DNA from: a virus
Virus record (IMG/VR): IMGVR_UViG_3300037246_001629
Location: 1 to 54,986 of that record
Direction: 5' to 3' (one strand)
DNA length: 54,986 bases
The notes under the pieces are model-generated. The model was not told the DNA's origin. It worked only from the letters and a program-made list of their open reading frames with translations, and did not search any database. This document shows, one piece after another, positions 32,343 to 40,414 of this stretch. Position 1 is the first letter of the stretch, and the number at the start of each line of letters is the position of its first letter. Made by a program: the position numbers and the translations under genes.

Positions 32343-32853
32343 TTTTAGCATTCTCCTCCAATTTTTTATAAAAATCATCTCTTATTTTGGATTTATATTC
32401 ATCGAATCCTTCTATATAGGACCATTCAGCTTTTACTAGCTGATGCCCTCCTTCATCATCGCCGAAAACTTCTTCGCCTTTATGATTTCCATCACAATTT
32501 ATGTTCTCACATTCAATCTCAGTATCTTCTATGGGAAACACAAATTTACATTTATTATCTGTTTTGGTGCATTCTTCAAAATCTATCACTGTACATACAT
32601 TGAAACAATATGAACACTGAGTAATATGAGAAATTTCCATAGATGCTTCTTTTTTACAGCAATTACAGAGTTTCTTCTTTGTCATATTGATGGTTTCATA
32701 ACTTATGATTATTGCCACTCCTTCAGGTAAGATTGCTCCAAGATTATCCATGATATCTTCTTTTTGATATGCACCAACTCTATGTATTGTCAAAGCGAGT
32801 AAATCTCCTGATTTCAGGTTTTCTTTTTGTATTTTTTTAATTAAACTATCCAT
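32335..32853 (-). CDS. zinc-binding protein
   Basis: 172 residues. The N-terminal 65 are non-metal ('LKSGDLLALTIHRVGAYQ'). A Cys-rich centre follows: 'LCNCCKKEA', 'QCSYCFNVC', and 'ECENINCDGNH'. The C-terminus is charged. ATG overlaps the small Zn gene upstream. Function unknown. Confidence 0.65.
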   Translation of the reverse strand: MDSLIKKIQKENLKSGDLLALTIHRVGAYQKEDIMDNLGAILPEGVAIIISYETINMTKKKLCNCCKKEASMEISHITQCSYCFNVCTVIDFEECTKTDNKCKFVFPIEDTEIECENINCDGNHKGEEVFGDDEGGHQLVKAEWSYIEGFDEYKSKIRDDFYKKLEENAKNG

Positions 32854-32977
32854 TTTTCTGTGTCTCCTTTAACATTGTTCTTAGAGGTTTGTTCTTCTTT
32901 GAACATCTCCAACATTCTTTATTCCATCTGTTTTTATTATGAGTCCTGCAAGAAGGACATAAATTAATTCTAGTCAT
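32846..32977 (-). CDS. 43-residue zinc-ribbon protein
   Basis: ATG 32977 lies just after the previous stop. 'NLCPSCRTHNKNRWNKECWR' and 'CSKK' form a complete compact zinc ribbon (CxxC...CxxC), followed by a basic tail. Overlaps the next start by a few bases. Confidence 0.65.
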   Translation of the reverse strand: MTRINLCPSCRTHNKNRWNKECWRCSKKNKPLRTMLKETQKNG

Positions 32978-32979
32978 AT

Positions 32980-33405
32980 TTACCATCTCCAATAAATTAT
33001 GGGGATATCCTTATTATAAGGCATGATATTTTCTAATAAATTTTTCCACCATTTTTTCACATCATACAAATGCACATTAATAATAATTATCATATCAGGT
33101 TTTAAAAGTCCAATTAAACTTTTGTGATAAGTAAAATAAGTCATTCTAATTTTTTTTGCAAACCATAAAGAACTTATAATTGACTCTCTTGAACGTCGTA
33201 TGGGTTTACCAAATCTTTCAGCCCAGATTTTAAACAAATCATGTGAAAATGGAGAACTATCAACATAAGGACCTATGAAAAATATCCTTTTTGTATGTGC
33301 TGTGATTAATTCATCTAATCCTAGTAATTGATCTTGGTATGTTGTTAAAACACCCAAATTTTTAGGTGGTGTTACTTTAGTATAAACTTTAATGTCTTTA
33401 TTCAT
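32980..33405 (-). CDS. accessory protein with a neck-protein-like segment
   Basis: 141 residues. 'RIFFIGPYVDSSPFSHDLFK' and 'IWAERFGKPIRRSRESIISS' recall the order G-P...PP..PLI.WA.R.G in this virus's gp10-like neck protein. The rest is hydrophobic/basic ('LKPDMIIIINVHLYDVKKWW'). The similarity is weaker than for the capsid and portal look-alikes; an unrelated nucleoside-processing fold is possible. Confidence 0.6.
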   Translation of the reverse strand: MNKDIKVYTKVTPPKNLGVLTTYQDQLLGLDELITAHTKRIFFIGPYVDSSPFSHDLFKIWAERFGKPIRRSRESIISSLWFAKKIRMTYFTYHKSLIGLLKPDMIIIINVHLYDVKKWWKNLLENIMPYNKDIPIIYWRW

Positions 33406-33655
33406 TTTTATTCCTCACGTATTTTCTCCACACTCTGTTCAGCTTAGAAAGGCTCATCCAGTAATTTTTGTGAACAAATAGTGTGTATTCATTTTCCATT
33501 CTCTGATTCTCATGGTCCACAGGCATAGTATATTTACGCAGTGGATATTCTTCAAAGGGCCTATATATAATACACATATCGCCATACATCGCTATTAATC
33601 GTAATGCAAAACAAACGATCAAAAAGAATGCAAAAACTAGCCATTTAAATATCAT
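33398..33655 (-). CDS. N-terminally anchored membrane protein
   Basis: 85 residues; first ~25 form a membrane helix or signal anchor 'WLVFAFFLIVCFALRLIAMY'. The remainder is basic and Tyr/Arg-rich. Probably a host-envelope protein. Confidence 0.6.
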   Translation of the reverse strand: MIFKWLVFAFFLIVCFALRLIAMYGDMCIIYRPFEEYPLRKYTMPVDHENQRMENEYTLFVHKNYWMSLSKLNRVWRKYVRNKNE

Positions 33656-34115
33656 CAGTAGTATTCCTCATCAGTATATCTCTGAGATTTGTATCATTCA
33701 TTAAATTATACAATATAGGCTCTTTATATTTTCTTCTATAATAAATCCTGATAACTGGAATTCTATATTTCCAAGCCATCTTTGACCAAAAAGGAACGAG
33801 GATTAATCCTGCTTTCAATATAGTATCTTTTTTAGCTTTCAATATAGTATCTACTATTTTATTCTTCTTATGGACATATAACTCTTTGAATCTTGTATCA
33901 TATTTTGTATCAGAACTAACTGGAGTATCAGTATTGGGGAGTGCTGTATTCACTTCTAAATCCGCTTTGTAAGGTGTCCAAGCTTTCTTACAGGTAAAAC
34001 ATACAGCATAATGAAATCCGCTATCACAAAATGCACTATGGCCTAATTCCTCACATTTATCTATCATTTCATAAACCATATCGGATCCATTGTCAACATA
34101 TATCAATTCAATCAT
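33645..34115 (-). CDS. hypothetical protein with Cys/His site
   Basis: 156 residues. N-terminal 'KCEELGHSAFCDSGFHYAVC' and 'FTCKKAW' carry several Cys/His, a probable zinc site. The C-terminal half is basic with a hydrophobic helix ('TILKAGLILVPFWSKMAWKY'). Function unknown. Confidence 0.6.
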   Translation of the reverse strand: MIELIYVDNGSDMVYEMIDKCEELGHSAFCDSGFHYAVCFTCKKAWTPYKADLEVNTALPNTDTPVSSDTKYDTRFKELYVHKKNKIVDTILKAKKDTILKAGLILVPFWSKMAWKYRIPVIRIYYRRKYKEPILYNLMNDTNLRDILMRNTTDDI

Positions 34116-34484
34116 CTATATCTCAACTACCTCGAACTGTTTAGCATTATTTTTTGTTGTGAAATAATATTTGTCATCAATTAATCTAAAAAATAATCTT
34201 CTCCTGTTAGACCATGTATAGGACCGTGTGCTTATCATCAATGTATTACCGATATTATGATTACCCTTGATCTTGAATCCATTAACATCATTTCCTGATG
34301 ATGATTCATAATCAATATCCACTAGATATGTTTTCTTTTTTATTCTCAGCCATACCTGCCATAATCCCTTACCATATTGATTAAGAGGATTTTTGACTAT
34401 GTACATATACAGGATCCTTACTCTTGCATCAGTCTCATTGGTTGAGGGGTTGAGTTTATTATAGTATAATCTTTTTTCTACCAT
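34116..34484 (-). CDS. beta-rich basic hypothetical protein
   Basis: 122 residues with many short beta strands ('VRILYMYIVKNP', 'LWQVWLRIKKKTYLVDIDYE', 'RLFFRLIDDKYYFTTKN'). GAGGA lies before ATG 34484. No family recognised. Confidence 0.6.
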   Translation of the reverse strand: MVEKRLYYNKLNPSTNETDARVRILYMYIVKNPLNQYGKGLWQVWLRIKKKTYLVDIDYESSSGNDVNGFKIKGNHNIGNTLMISTRSYTWSNRRRLFFRLIDDKYYFTTKNNAKQFEVVEI

Positions 34485-34490
34485 GGATCC

Positions 34491-35711
34491 TCATTCCTTT
34501 GGTAGTAGTTTTATGCATTCTTTGCACATAGGTAGATTGGATATTTCCCATTCTCCAGAACTGTATGTGTGAAACTGTATGTGTGAAACTCGTACCTCAC
34601 ATAATTTTTTGTAATTAATAGGTAATTGTGAATTTCCTATTTCGCCTATTCCACCACCTGATGCTAGTTCAACTATGAAATGGCTTTCTAATGGGGCAGG
34701 TTCTTTATTCTTTCCAATTATTAATAGATGAGCTACACGGTAAGTCATTGGTTTATCACAGCCAATACATGGATATACATTATTTGGCATTGAATATTTG
34801 CTTGTTAAGGATCCCTCTTCATTCGTTTTTGGATAACATTTATGTTCAGGTTCAGTATCAGGTGATAGTCTTGTACATTCTGTGCAGGGATCCAATCTGG
34901 ATTGCTCCCATTTACCACCTGTATATAGCACATTTTCTTCTATGTCACACAGAAATGCGAAGTTAGAAGGTATTCCAGAATTGTCACCTATTCCACCACC
35001 ACCTGATGCTAATTCCACTGTGAAATGATTTTCAAATGGAGCAGGATCTAATGTGCCTTTCATATTCTTTTCATCTAATAGTATCATAGATGCCATCTGG
35101 AAAGTCATAGGTATATTACAAATAATACATTCAATTTGTTTTTTATTATCTGGAGTTCCATCCTTGTCAATTTTTGGATAACATTTATGAGGTGGAAGAA
35201 CTCCTATATTTTTGCTATGATTATGTTCAGTATCAGCATGTAGTTTACATGATGACTTAATACCTATTGCAGCATCCATAACCATTTTTGTACAGGTACA
35301 TTTTGCATCCGCGGTTGGAAGTAATAAAGTTTCACCACCATCAGCTATTTTCAGATTAGGTTTGGGTATATTATTATCTATCAATTCGATTGCATCAGCG
35401 AATAATTTCTTACCCTCTTCTGTTCTCTTTTTATCTTCCTGAACTGATGTCCAATCATCTGATATTGTATCAACCATTGATGGATGCCATACAGATCTGA
35501 ATGATTCGGAACTATCATACAATATGAATACAGTATTCATTTTTATCTGTGCGTATTCACGTACAGGTGTTGCATGTGCTAAGTATCTGATAACTACCTC
35601 GTCAGCTATCATATATACATATATGGTTTTTCCTACTTGGATTCCATTCCAACCCAATCGATATACCTGCTGTCCTTCTTTCATCTTGCGTAATGCATTA
35701 CTATAATCCAT
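34491..35711 (-). CDS. Tad2-like (DUF2829) domain fused to tandem Cys-rich repeats
   Basis: 406 residues. Residues 1-90 are a clear DUF2829/Tad2 domain: 'MDYSNALRKMKEGQQVYRLG', 'WNG', 'KTIYVYMI', 'VWHPSMVDTISDDWTSV'. After a linker, two ~120-residue repeats follow. Each has 'HKCYPK', a CxxC pair ('CIICNIPMTF', 'CIGCDKPMTY'), a '(A/P)(F/L)E(N/S)HF(T/I)VELASGGG' strand and a closing 'C.EC' knuckle. First gene of a long minus operon. The fusion may link cyclic-nucleotide binding to a protein-binding platform (inference). Confidence 0.78.
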   Translation of the reverse strand: MDYSNALRKMKEGQQVYRLGWNGIQVGKTIYVYMIADEVVIRYLAHATPVREYAQIKMNTVFILYDSSESFRSVWHPSMVDTISDDWTSVQEDKKRTEEGKKLFADAIELIDNNIPKPNLKIADGGETLLLPTADAKCTCTKMVMDAAIGIKSSCKLHADTEHNHSKNIGVLPPHKCYPKIDKDGTPDNKKQIECIICNIPMTFQMASMILLDEKNMKGTLDPAPFENHFTVELASGGGGIGDNSGIPSNFAFLCDIEENVLYTGGKWEQSRLDPCTECTRLSPDTEPEHKCYPKTNEEGSLTSKYSMPNNVYPCIGCDKPMTYRVAHLLIIGKNKEPAPLESHFIVELASGGGIGEIGNSQLPINYKKLCEVRVSHIQFHTYSSGEWEISNLPMCKECIKLLPKE

Positions 35712-35750
35712 GATAATTATTATATAAAAATTATATATTTATATTTATTT
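35712..35750 (-). promoter_or_regulatory. AT-rich promoter of the 35711-28483 operon
   Basis: On the minus strand AAATATAAATATATAATTTT and TATATAAT precede ATG 35711 within 10-35 bases. Several overlapping TATA-like boxes. Confidence 0.5.
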
Positions 35751-35791
35751 CAACTGAATTGAATTAATCTTACTAAAAAACAGAAAAAATT

Positions 35792-35830
35792 GAGAGTATC
35801 GCAAAATACTCCGAATTCTGAAATACTCTC
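35792..35830 (-). terminator. hairpin between operons
   Basis: GAGAGTAT (35792-35799) pairs perfectly with ATACTCTC (35823-35830), with a further AGTAT/ATACT inside. It lies downstream of the 35858 gene on its strand and just before the next promoter, so a terminator or insulator is likely. Confidence 0.45.
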
Positions 35831-35857
35831 ACTTATATTATGATACTTATTATATAA

Positions 35858-36208
35858 CTACCCATATTTGATAGTGCTATCATCGCGGAGTACCACTTCA
35901 TACTGTAATTCGCTTAATTCACAGAAGAAACGGATAGGTACACGCTTAGGTAGCGGGAAATTATATTCTATACTGCATTCACCATAACATGCGAATTTTG
36001 TCAGTTCTGAGGTAACATACAGTTCATCATCATAGATCATTATTCCAAGCTTACTATTACATGCATTGCAATTAACCATCATGAATGCATTATGATGCAA
36101 TAACTCTCTGTATACTACCTCACAATCAGGACATATAATCAGATTAAGTGAACTGCGTGGCGATCGCACAGATTGCGAGTATGCAGTCAATTCATTTACC
36201 ATCATCAT
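35858..36208 (-). CDS. zinc-ribbon protein, single-gene unit
   Basis: 116 residues from ATG 36208 (start of three successive ATG; TTATTAAATATA ~20-30 bases upstream suggests a leaderless transcript). 'LIICPDCEVVYRE' and 'VNCNACNSKLG' form a Zn-ribbon; 'FACYGECSIEYNF' may add ligands. The C-terminal part is beta-rich. Divergent from the 36366 operon. Confidence 0.65.
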   Translation of the reverse strand: MMMVNELTAYSQSVRSPRSSLNLIICPDCEVVYRELLHHNAFMMVNCNACNSKLGIMIYDDELYVTSELTKFACYGECSIEYNFPLPKRVPIRFFCELSELQYEVVLRDDSTIKYG

Positions 36209-36317
36209 ATATATTAGTTTATAGATTATATTTAATAAACGATTTAAACTACACATGATTCTTTGTTCTACTTTGTAAAAATAAATACTTGTAAAAAATA
36301 TACATTGAGAGAATAAT

Positions 36318-36327
36318 ATTTATATAA
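36318..36327 (+). promoter_or_regulatory. TATA box of the 36366-42226 operon
   Basis: TTTATATAAT about 40-48 bases before ATG 36366, with GAGGAG between, so a short leader with a ribosome site. Confidence 0.5.
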
Positions 36328-36365
36328 TTTTAATTCTTTAGTATTCTGAGGAGATTCATAAATAC

Positions 36366-36686
36366 ATGAGTGTCAGAAATTTAGAGAAAGAGATCAAGAG
36401 ATTGAAAGGAAAGGTTACTAGCCTTAAAAATGACCTTAAAGGACAACGCAACAGGAATATTGATCTGGATAAGAGAGTCCAGAGCTTTGCAAGGACAGTA
36501 CGCTATCAGAAAGCAATGATCACGCGGATGACTGATCTTGAGAGTATTTTCAGGATTGCCATACTGACCAATTATGGTTTTGATGGATCTATGTACAATG
36601 TCATAGATGGTGTGGAAAAGATTACGCCCCTACAGGATGCAATGCAGATTCCAGTCGATCACAAAATACTGAGGTATAGCAAATGA
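36366..36686 (+). CDS. coiled-coil protein
   Basis: 106 residues; residues 1-50 form a strongly basic/acidic coiled coil ('EKEIKRLKGKVTSLKNDLKG'). The C-terminal half is mixed ('YGFDGSMYNVIDGVEKITPL'). First gene of a long operon; function unknown. Confidence 0.65.
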   Translation: MSVRNLEKEIKRLKGKVTSLKNDLKGQRNRNIDLDKRVQSFARTVRYQKAMITRMTDLESIFRIAILTNYGFDGSMYNVIDGVEKITPLQDAMQIPVDHKILRYSK

Positions 36687-36907
36687 CCGAAACATTAGTA
36701 GGTGCTGCAATACAGATGAGGAAGCTTATGGTAACCGTAACAAACAAATCAGCAATTTTAGCAAGCCATAGAACTGATTTAGATATGAGGATTAAGAAAT
36801 TACAATACCGAATATCTAATGAAACTATGACGTCTGAGGGATTAATAGAGTCCCAAGCCTACAGAGATGCATATCTATTCACAAAGAAGGTGCTTGATGA
36901 ATTATGA
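36683..36907 (+). CDS. small helical protein
   Basis: 74 residues, ATGA overlap on both sides. Helical and basic ('AAIQMRKLMVTVTNKSAILA', 'LDMRIKKLQYRISNE'). No family recognised. Confidence 0.6.
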   Translation: MTETLVGAAIQMRKLMVTVTNKSAILASHRTDLDMRIKKLQYRISNETMTSEGLIESQAYRDAYLFTKKVLDEL

Positions 36908-37080
36908 GCGATAGAATAAGAGCATATTGCACTGACTGCAGGATATATTACTCAGAAAAAGATGTCGTGAAGATGGATGAAGAGGAGGGTGATACCACCA
37001 TTGTTTTCAGAATCAAATGCAAAGAATGTAATGTTAATATATTCTGGATGCATAAAGATAAGGAGAATGAGAAAAAATGA
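36904..37080 (+). CDS. 58-residue zinc-ribbon protein
   Basis: 'AYCTDCRIYYSEKD' and 'IKCKECNVNIFWMHK' make a complete CxxC...CxxC ribbon. ATGA overlaps both neighbours. Confidence 0.7.
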   Translation: MSDRIRAYCTDCRIYYSEKDVVKMDEEEGDTTIVFRIKCKECNVNIFWMHKDKENEKK

Positions 37081-37721
37081 GCCTAGGATTTAGAGATCTT
37101 AATAAAGTAACCATTAGTCGCGAAACACGATTGGAACTGGAATTCAGACAACGCAATATAATTCTGAATTTCTTTATGGATAAATCAACATATGGATTAC
37201 AGGATATTCTTACACGATATGCTGAGATGTGTATGTGTGAGGAAGAACCCTGCGAGATATGTAGATTTGTTGAGAATGATGATATCATATCGCTTATAGT
37301 AATGTGGTGTGAATGTGGACATCAGTTCGAATCACATATATCTGGCAACTATGGAAATGGTAGATGTCTCATATGTCATTGCGAGCATTATAATGAATTG
37401 AAAATGGATATTCCATACTGGAGAAGAGAATATGATTTTAGACCACAGGCACTTAATTGCAGAGGATGTAACCTGCTGAATAAAGATACTGTTGCTAGAG
37501 ATACAGGAGATAATTATATCTGTTCAGAATGCAAAGAGAGTAAAAAATGTGAGGTCTGGGAAAAAAGAGATGATTTAACAGAGGAAGAATTAATGATTGT
37601 TGGCCTTCTAAAAACCTATTGTTCTGTATGTATCAGGGAATTCCAGTATGATCCAGATATTGAGGATGGAAAACCTAGCCCATGTTGGAAATGCAAGGAA
37701 AAGATGAGGTTGGATAAATGA
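37077..37721 (+). CDS. multi-zinc-site protein
   Basis: 214 residues with at least three Cys/His clusters: 'EMCMCEEEPCEICRF', 'MWCECGHQFESH...RCLICHCEH', 'LNCRGCNLL...YICSECKES' and 'TYCSVCIREF...PCWKCKEK'. Tandem Zn-ribbons of this kind suggest a scaffold for protein or nucleic acid contacts. No enzyme motif seen. Confidence 0.7.
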   Translation: MSLGFRDLNKVTISRETRLELEFRQRNIILNFFMDKSTYGLQDILTRYAEMCMCEEEPCEICRFVENDDIISLIVMWCECGHQFESHISGNYGNGRCLICHCEHYNELKMDIPYWRREYDFRPQALNCRGCNLLNKDTVARDTGDNYICSECKESKKCEVWEKRDDLTEEELMIVGLLKTYCSVCIREFQYDPDIEDGKPSPCWKCKEKMRLDK

Positions 37722-37918
37722 CTGAACAGATATACAATCTCAGAGAATTACAGGATATCTATGAGGGATACAAGAATGATGGGAGAACACACATATGTCA
37801 GTTATGCGTGAATGATATTTCTAAGAGCAATTGTCCAAGTTTTCAGAGAATAATAGGAAAAGTTGAGGCATTAGAATTATTAATCAGAAATAAAAATGGA
37901 GGCTCGTTAGTATTATGA
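37718..37918 (+). CDS. small Cys-containing protein
   Basis: 66 residues; 'HICQLCVNDISKSNCPSF' holds a CxxC plus a third Cys, within helical flanks. ATGA overlaps. Unknown function. Confidence 0.6.
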   Translation: MTEQIYNLRELQDIYEGYKNDGRTHICQLCVNDISKSNCPSFQRIIGKVEALELLIRNKNGGSLVL

Positions 37919-38331
37919 ATATTCGACATAAATATTATCGTTTCCAAAATTGGTTGCAAAGAAAAGAGACTGAAAAAATTCTCAGAGAAATGAAAAAATG
38001 CTACATTCGAATTGTGAAAAAATGTGATGTGGGTAATTGTACTCATAAGGCAGGATGGCAGTGTTTACGATGCGGATTTAGAATATGTTCTGGTGATTGT
38101 CATGATCTAGATATAAAGGAATATCCTGGTGATGGAACAGATTATTGTTTAGGTTGTGCAGAATACCATGAGGAATACGAAGAAGTAGTATCTCTTTCCA
38201 GTTCTCTTGTAATACATGACAAATCATATTTTAACACATGTGATGATTGCAGCAAGAAGTTTGAGACTGGAGATTTTTACAGGCATTTCCGTACAGGTGA
38301 GATAAAAATGTATAGGGAGACTAAACAATGA
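37915..38331 (+). CDS. zinc-finger protein (B-box-like)
   Basis: 138 residues. A basic N-terminus, then 'KKCDVGNCTHKAGWQCLRCG', 'RICSGDCHD', 'DYCLGCAEYH' and 'FNTCDDCSKKFETGD'. The spacing resembles B-box/treble-clef metal sites. Role unknown. Confidence 0.65.
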   Translation: MNIRHKYYRFQNWLQRKETEKILREMKKCYIRIVKKCDVGNCTHKAGWQCLRCGFRICSGDCHDLDIKEYPGDGTDYCLGCAEYHEEYEEVVSLSSSLVIHDKSYFNTCDDCSKKFETGDFYRHFRTGEIKMYRETKQ

Positions 38332-38495
38332 AAATAGATATTTCTAAAACTATACGCAACTTCATTCACTTCGTGAAATATAGACATAAACTGGATATGA
38401 TGTACGTTCTAAATGTCGATATTAATTTTTCTCCAATTAAATTTGAAAGAGATAATCATTGTGTTACTTGTAGAAAGGAGAATGAGAATCAATGA
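38328..38495 (+). CDS. 55-residue protein with CxxC
   Basis: Basic amphipathic N-terminus ('ISKTIRNFIHFVKYRHKLDM') and a C-terminal 'HCVTCRKENENQ'. Coupled by ATGA overlaps on both sides. Confidence 0.6.
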   Translation: MKIDISKTIRNFIHFVKYRHKLDMMYVLNVDINFSPIKFERDNHCVTCRKENENQ

Positions 38496-38650
38496 TTAAA
38501 CCAATCACGCAATCAGAAATAGACAAACTGATAGAATATATAGAGGATATATCAGAATACACAAATCCTGATGGTGGAGGTGCATACCCTGCAGTAACAA
38601 AGATGAAGTCTCTTCTAACAAGAATTGATAATAAAGGAGTTGTCGCATAG
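38492..38650 (+). CDS. 52-residue helical protein
   Basis: 'QSEIDKLIEYIEDISEYTNP', a Gly-rich turn (DGGGAYP) and a second helix. ATGA start overlap; TAGTG overlap to the next gene. Unknown. Confidence 0.55.
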   Translation: MIKPITQSEIDKLIEYIEDISEYTNPDGGGAYPAVTKMKSLLTRIDNKGVVA

Positions 38651-38868
38651 TGAAACTGGAAATTTATGGTGAGAGGAAATATCTATACAGCGAACTCAAA
38701 GATGTTGCAGAGATAAAACAAGATATGGTTGCCAATAAAGAGAATAAGGATTATATCTCTAAGATCCTCACACATAAACTCACTGCACGATTATACAGGG
38801 CCTTATACAGTATAAGACCTGAATATCCAACAACTGAAGATTTAAGAGGAAGTGAGAATAATGGGTAA
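38650..38868 (+). CDS. small hypothetical protein, GTG start
   Basis: 72 residues, GTG within TAGTG. Helical, basic ('HKLTARLYRALYSIRPEYPT'). Function unknown. Confidence 0.55.
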   Translation: MKLEIYGERKYLYSELKDVAEIKQDMVANKENKDYISKILTHKLTARLYRALYSIRPEYPTTEDLRGSENNG

Positions 38869-39151
38869 GAAATATCCCCGAGATTATGATATATGCACTG
38901 GATGCAATAGCACTATCATGAATAAAACTACATTGCCAATTGTATGTAATGCATGTGCTAAAAAAGAACAGATGAATATAGAGATACTTACATGCCATAA
39001 TTGCGGTAAAGAGGAAAGCATTGATCATAGTAAAAGAGGTATCAAAAATCATGCTGAGAATGCTGAGAAATATCATGGCTGTTCAGATTGTGGACATATG
39101 CGAGTACCTGAAGAACCCAAAAGCGGAAGTGAGGTTAAATATGACAATTAA
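38861..39151 (+). CDS. double zinc-ribbon protein
   Basis: 96 residues from ATG 38861. 'DICTGCNSTIM...VCNACAK' then 'LTCHNCGKEES...HGCSDCGHMRV': two zinc sites, the second like C2H2/rubredoxin knuckles ('KNHAENAEKYHGC'). Unknown partner. Confidence 0.65.
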   Translation: MGKKYPRDYDICTGCNSTIMNKTTLPIVCNACAKKEQMNIEILTCHNCGKEESIDHSKRGIKNHAENAEKYHGCSDCGHMRVPEEPKSGSEVKYDN

Positions 39152-39542
39152 AGAAGATGTTGAGCTGATATACAGAAATGCGATACATAACAATATTCCA
39201 GATTGTCCCTGTGCTAGATGTGATACAGGTGAATTACTTGTATCATTCATGAAAATTAAAGGAATACCGATTTCAGAATATCTGAATTATAAGATGGTAA
39301 AAGAGATCATCCGACAGCTCCCCATGGTAGAACGCGTATCGCGAACCATCAGAAATGATGAGGGAAAATTCAAAGGCAATGATTATATCGAGGAGATCCG
39401 CGATAGTAAGGCAAATGAACACCGCGTCAGCATGAAAAAGATACCTGTAAAAGTATGCAAATCATGCAGTGCAGATAATCCAAGTATGCTTACAATGAGA
39501 GGCATGTTTTGTAATAGAATCTGCTATGATAGGGGATATTGA
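39141..39542 (+). CDS. hypothetical protein with zinc knuckles
   Basis: 133 residues from ATG 39141 (GAGGT upstream). 'DCPCARCDTGELL' near the N-terminus and 'KVCKSCSADN...FCNRICYDRGY' at the C-terminus flank a helical basic centre. The C-terminal knuckle resembles zinc sites of HNH-like or MYM-type modules. Confidence 0.6.
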   Translation: MTIKEDVELIYRNAIHNNIPDCPCARCDTGELLVSFMKIKGIPISEYLNYKMVKEIIRQLPMVERVSRTIRNDEGKFKGNDYIEEIRDSKANEHRVSMKKIPVKVCKSCSADNPSMLTMRGMFCNRICYDRGY

Positions 39543-39543
39543 T

Positions 39544-39645
39544 ATGTTGGAGAAGTTAGGTATTAAATCAGCAATGTTTGTGTATTTCTTACTTTTATTA
39601 TTTTTATTTGCAGGTATATATACCGTTGAGGTGTTCCATGAGTAA
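39544..39645 (+). CDS. 33-residue membrane peptide
   Basis: Single transmembrane helix 'AMFVYFLLLLFLFAGIYTVE'. Its 3' end overlaps the start of the Dam gene, so the two are translationally coupled. Possibly a small envelope-active peptide. Confidence 0.55.
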   Translation: MLEKLGIKSAMFVYFLLLLFLFAGIYTVEVFHE

Positions 39646-40414
39646 AATCAAAGGAGTATTCCGATATCCAGGAAGTAAAAACAAAGCAGCAAATGAAATT
39701 ATCTCATATTTTCCACAGCATGATTTATTTGCTGAGATATTCGGTGGTTCCGCTGCTGTGATTATCAGAAAAGAAATATCAAAAGTTGAGATATATAATG
39801 ATATCAGAAATGATCTAGTTAATTTATTTCAGGTACTAGTCCATAATTTTGATGAATTTGAGAATAAAGCACAATTCATGGTTAATTCACGATCATGGTT
39901 CTATGATATCAAAGAGGGGAAGTTACCCAATACAGATTCTATTGATAAGGCAATTAATACTTATTACACTCTTAAATTTTCATTTGCAGGTAGAAGATCA
40001 GGATGGCCTTTATCAATCAATCAGAATTCTAGACCATCAATAGATTTGAAATTCTTGAAAAAAATTAGTACGCGATTCTCACAAGTACAGATAACTGACT
40101 ATGATTATAAAAAAGCAATTACTAAAATTCAAGATCAGAATAAGGATCATAAAATTCTATATTATCTGGATCCCCCATATCCAGGTGTTAGATCAGAATT
40201 ATATGGTGAAAAATTTGATAATATCGAATTCGAGGAATTTTTGAATGAGATACAGGATCCATGGATCCTATCCTATCCTGCGAAGCTAGATGGATGGTAT
40301 TCAGTACCGATTAAAATACAGTATTCTCTTGTTAAACAAGAAATCGTCACAGAGTATCTTATATCCAATATTCCTTTTAAGAAAAGGTCATCACTGGAGA
40401 GGTTTATCAAATGA
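39638..40414 (+). CDS. dam: Dam-type DNA adenine N6-methyltransferase (D12 class)
   Basis: 258 residues from ATG 39638. N-terminal 'FRYPGSKNKAANEII' (AdoMet-binding motif I), 'FAEIFGGSAAVII' and 'EIYNDIRNDLVNLF' follow the D12 class order. 'YYLDPPYPG' (~170) is the catalytic DPPY. D12 enzymes typically methylate GATC, and GATC is unusually frequent in this genome. Likely protects viral DNA from host nucleases. Lies in an operon of Zn proteins. Confidence 0.92.
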   Translation: MSKIKGVFRYPGSKNKAANEIISYFPQHDLFAEIFGGSAAVIIRKEISKVEIYNDIRNDLVNLFQVLVHNFDEFENKAQFMVNSRSWFYDIKEGKLPNTDSIDKAINTYYTLKFSFAGRRSGWPLSINQNSRPSIDLKFLKKISTRFSQVQITDYDYKKAITKIQDQNKDHKILYYLDPPYPGVRSELYGEKFDNIEFEEFLNEIQDPWILSYPAKLDGWYSVPIKIQYSLVKQEIVTEYLISNIPFKKRSSLERFIK

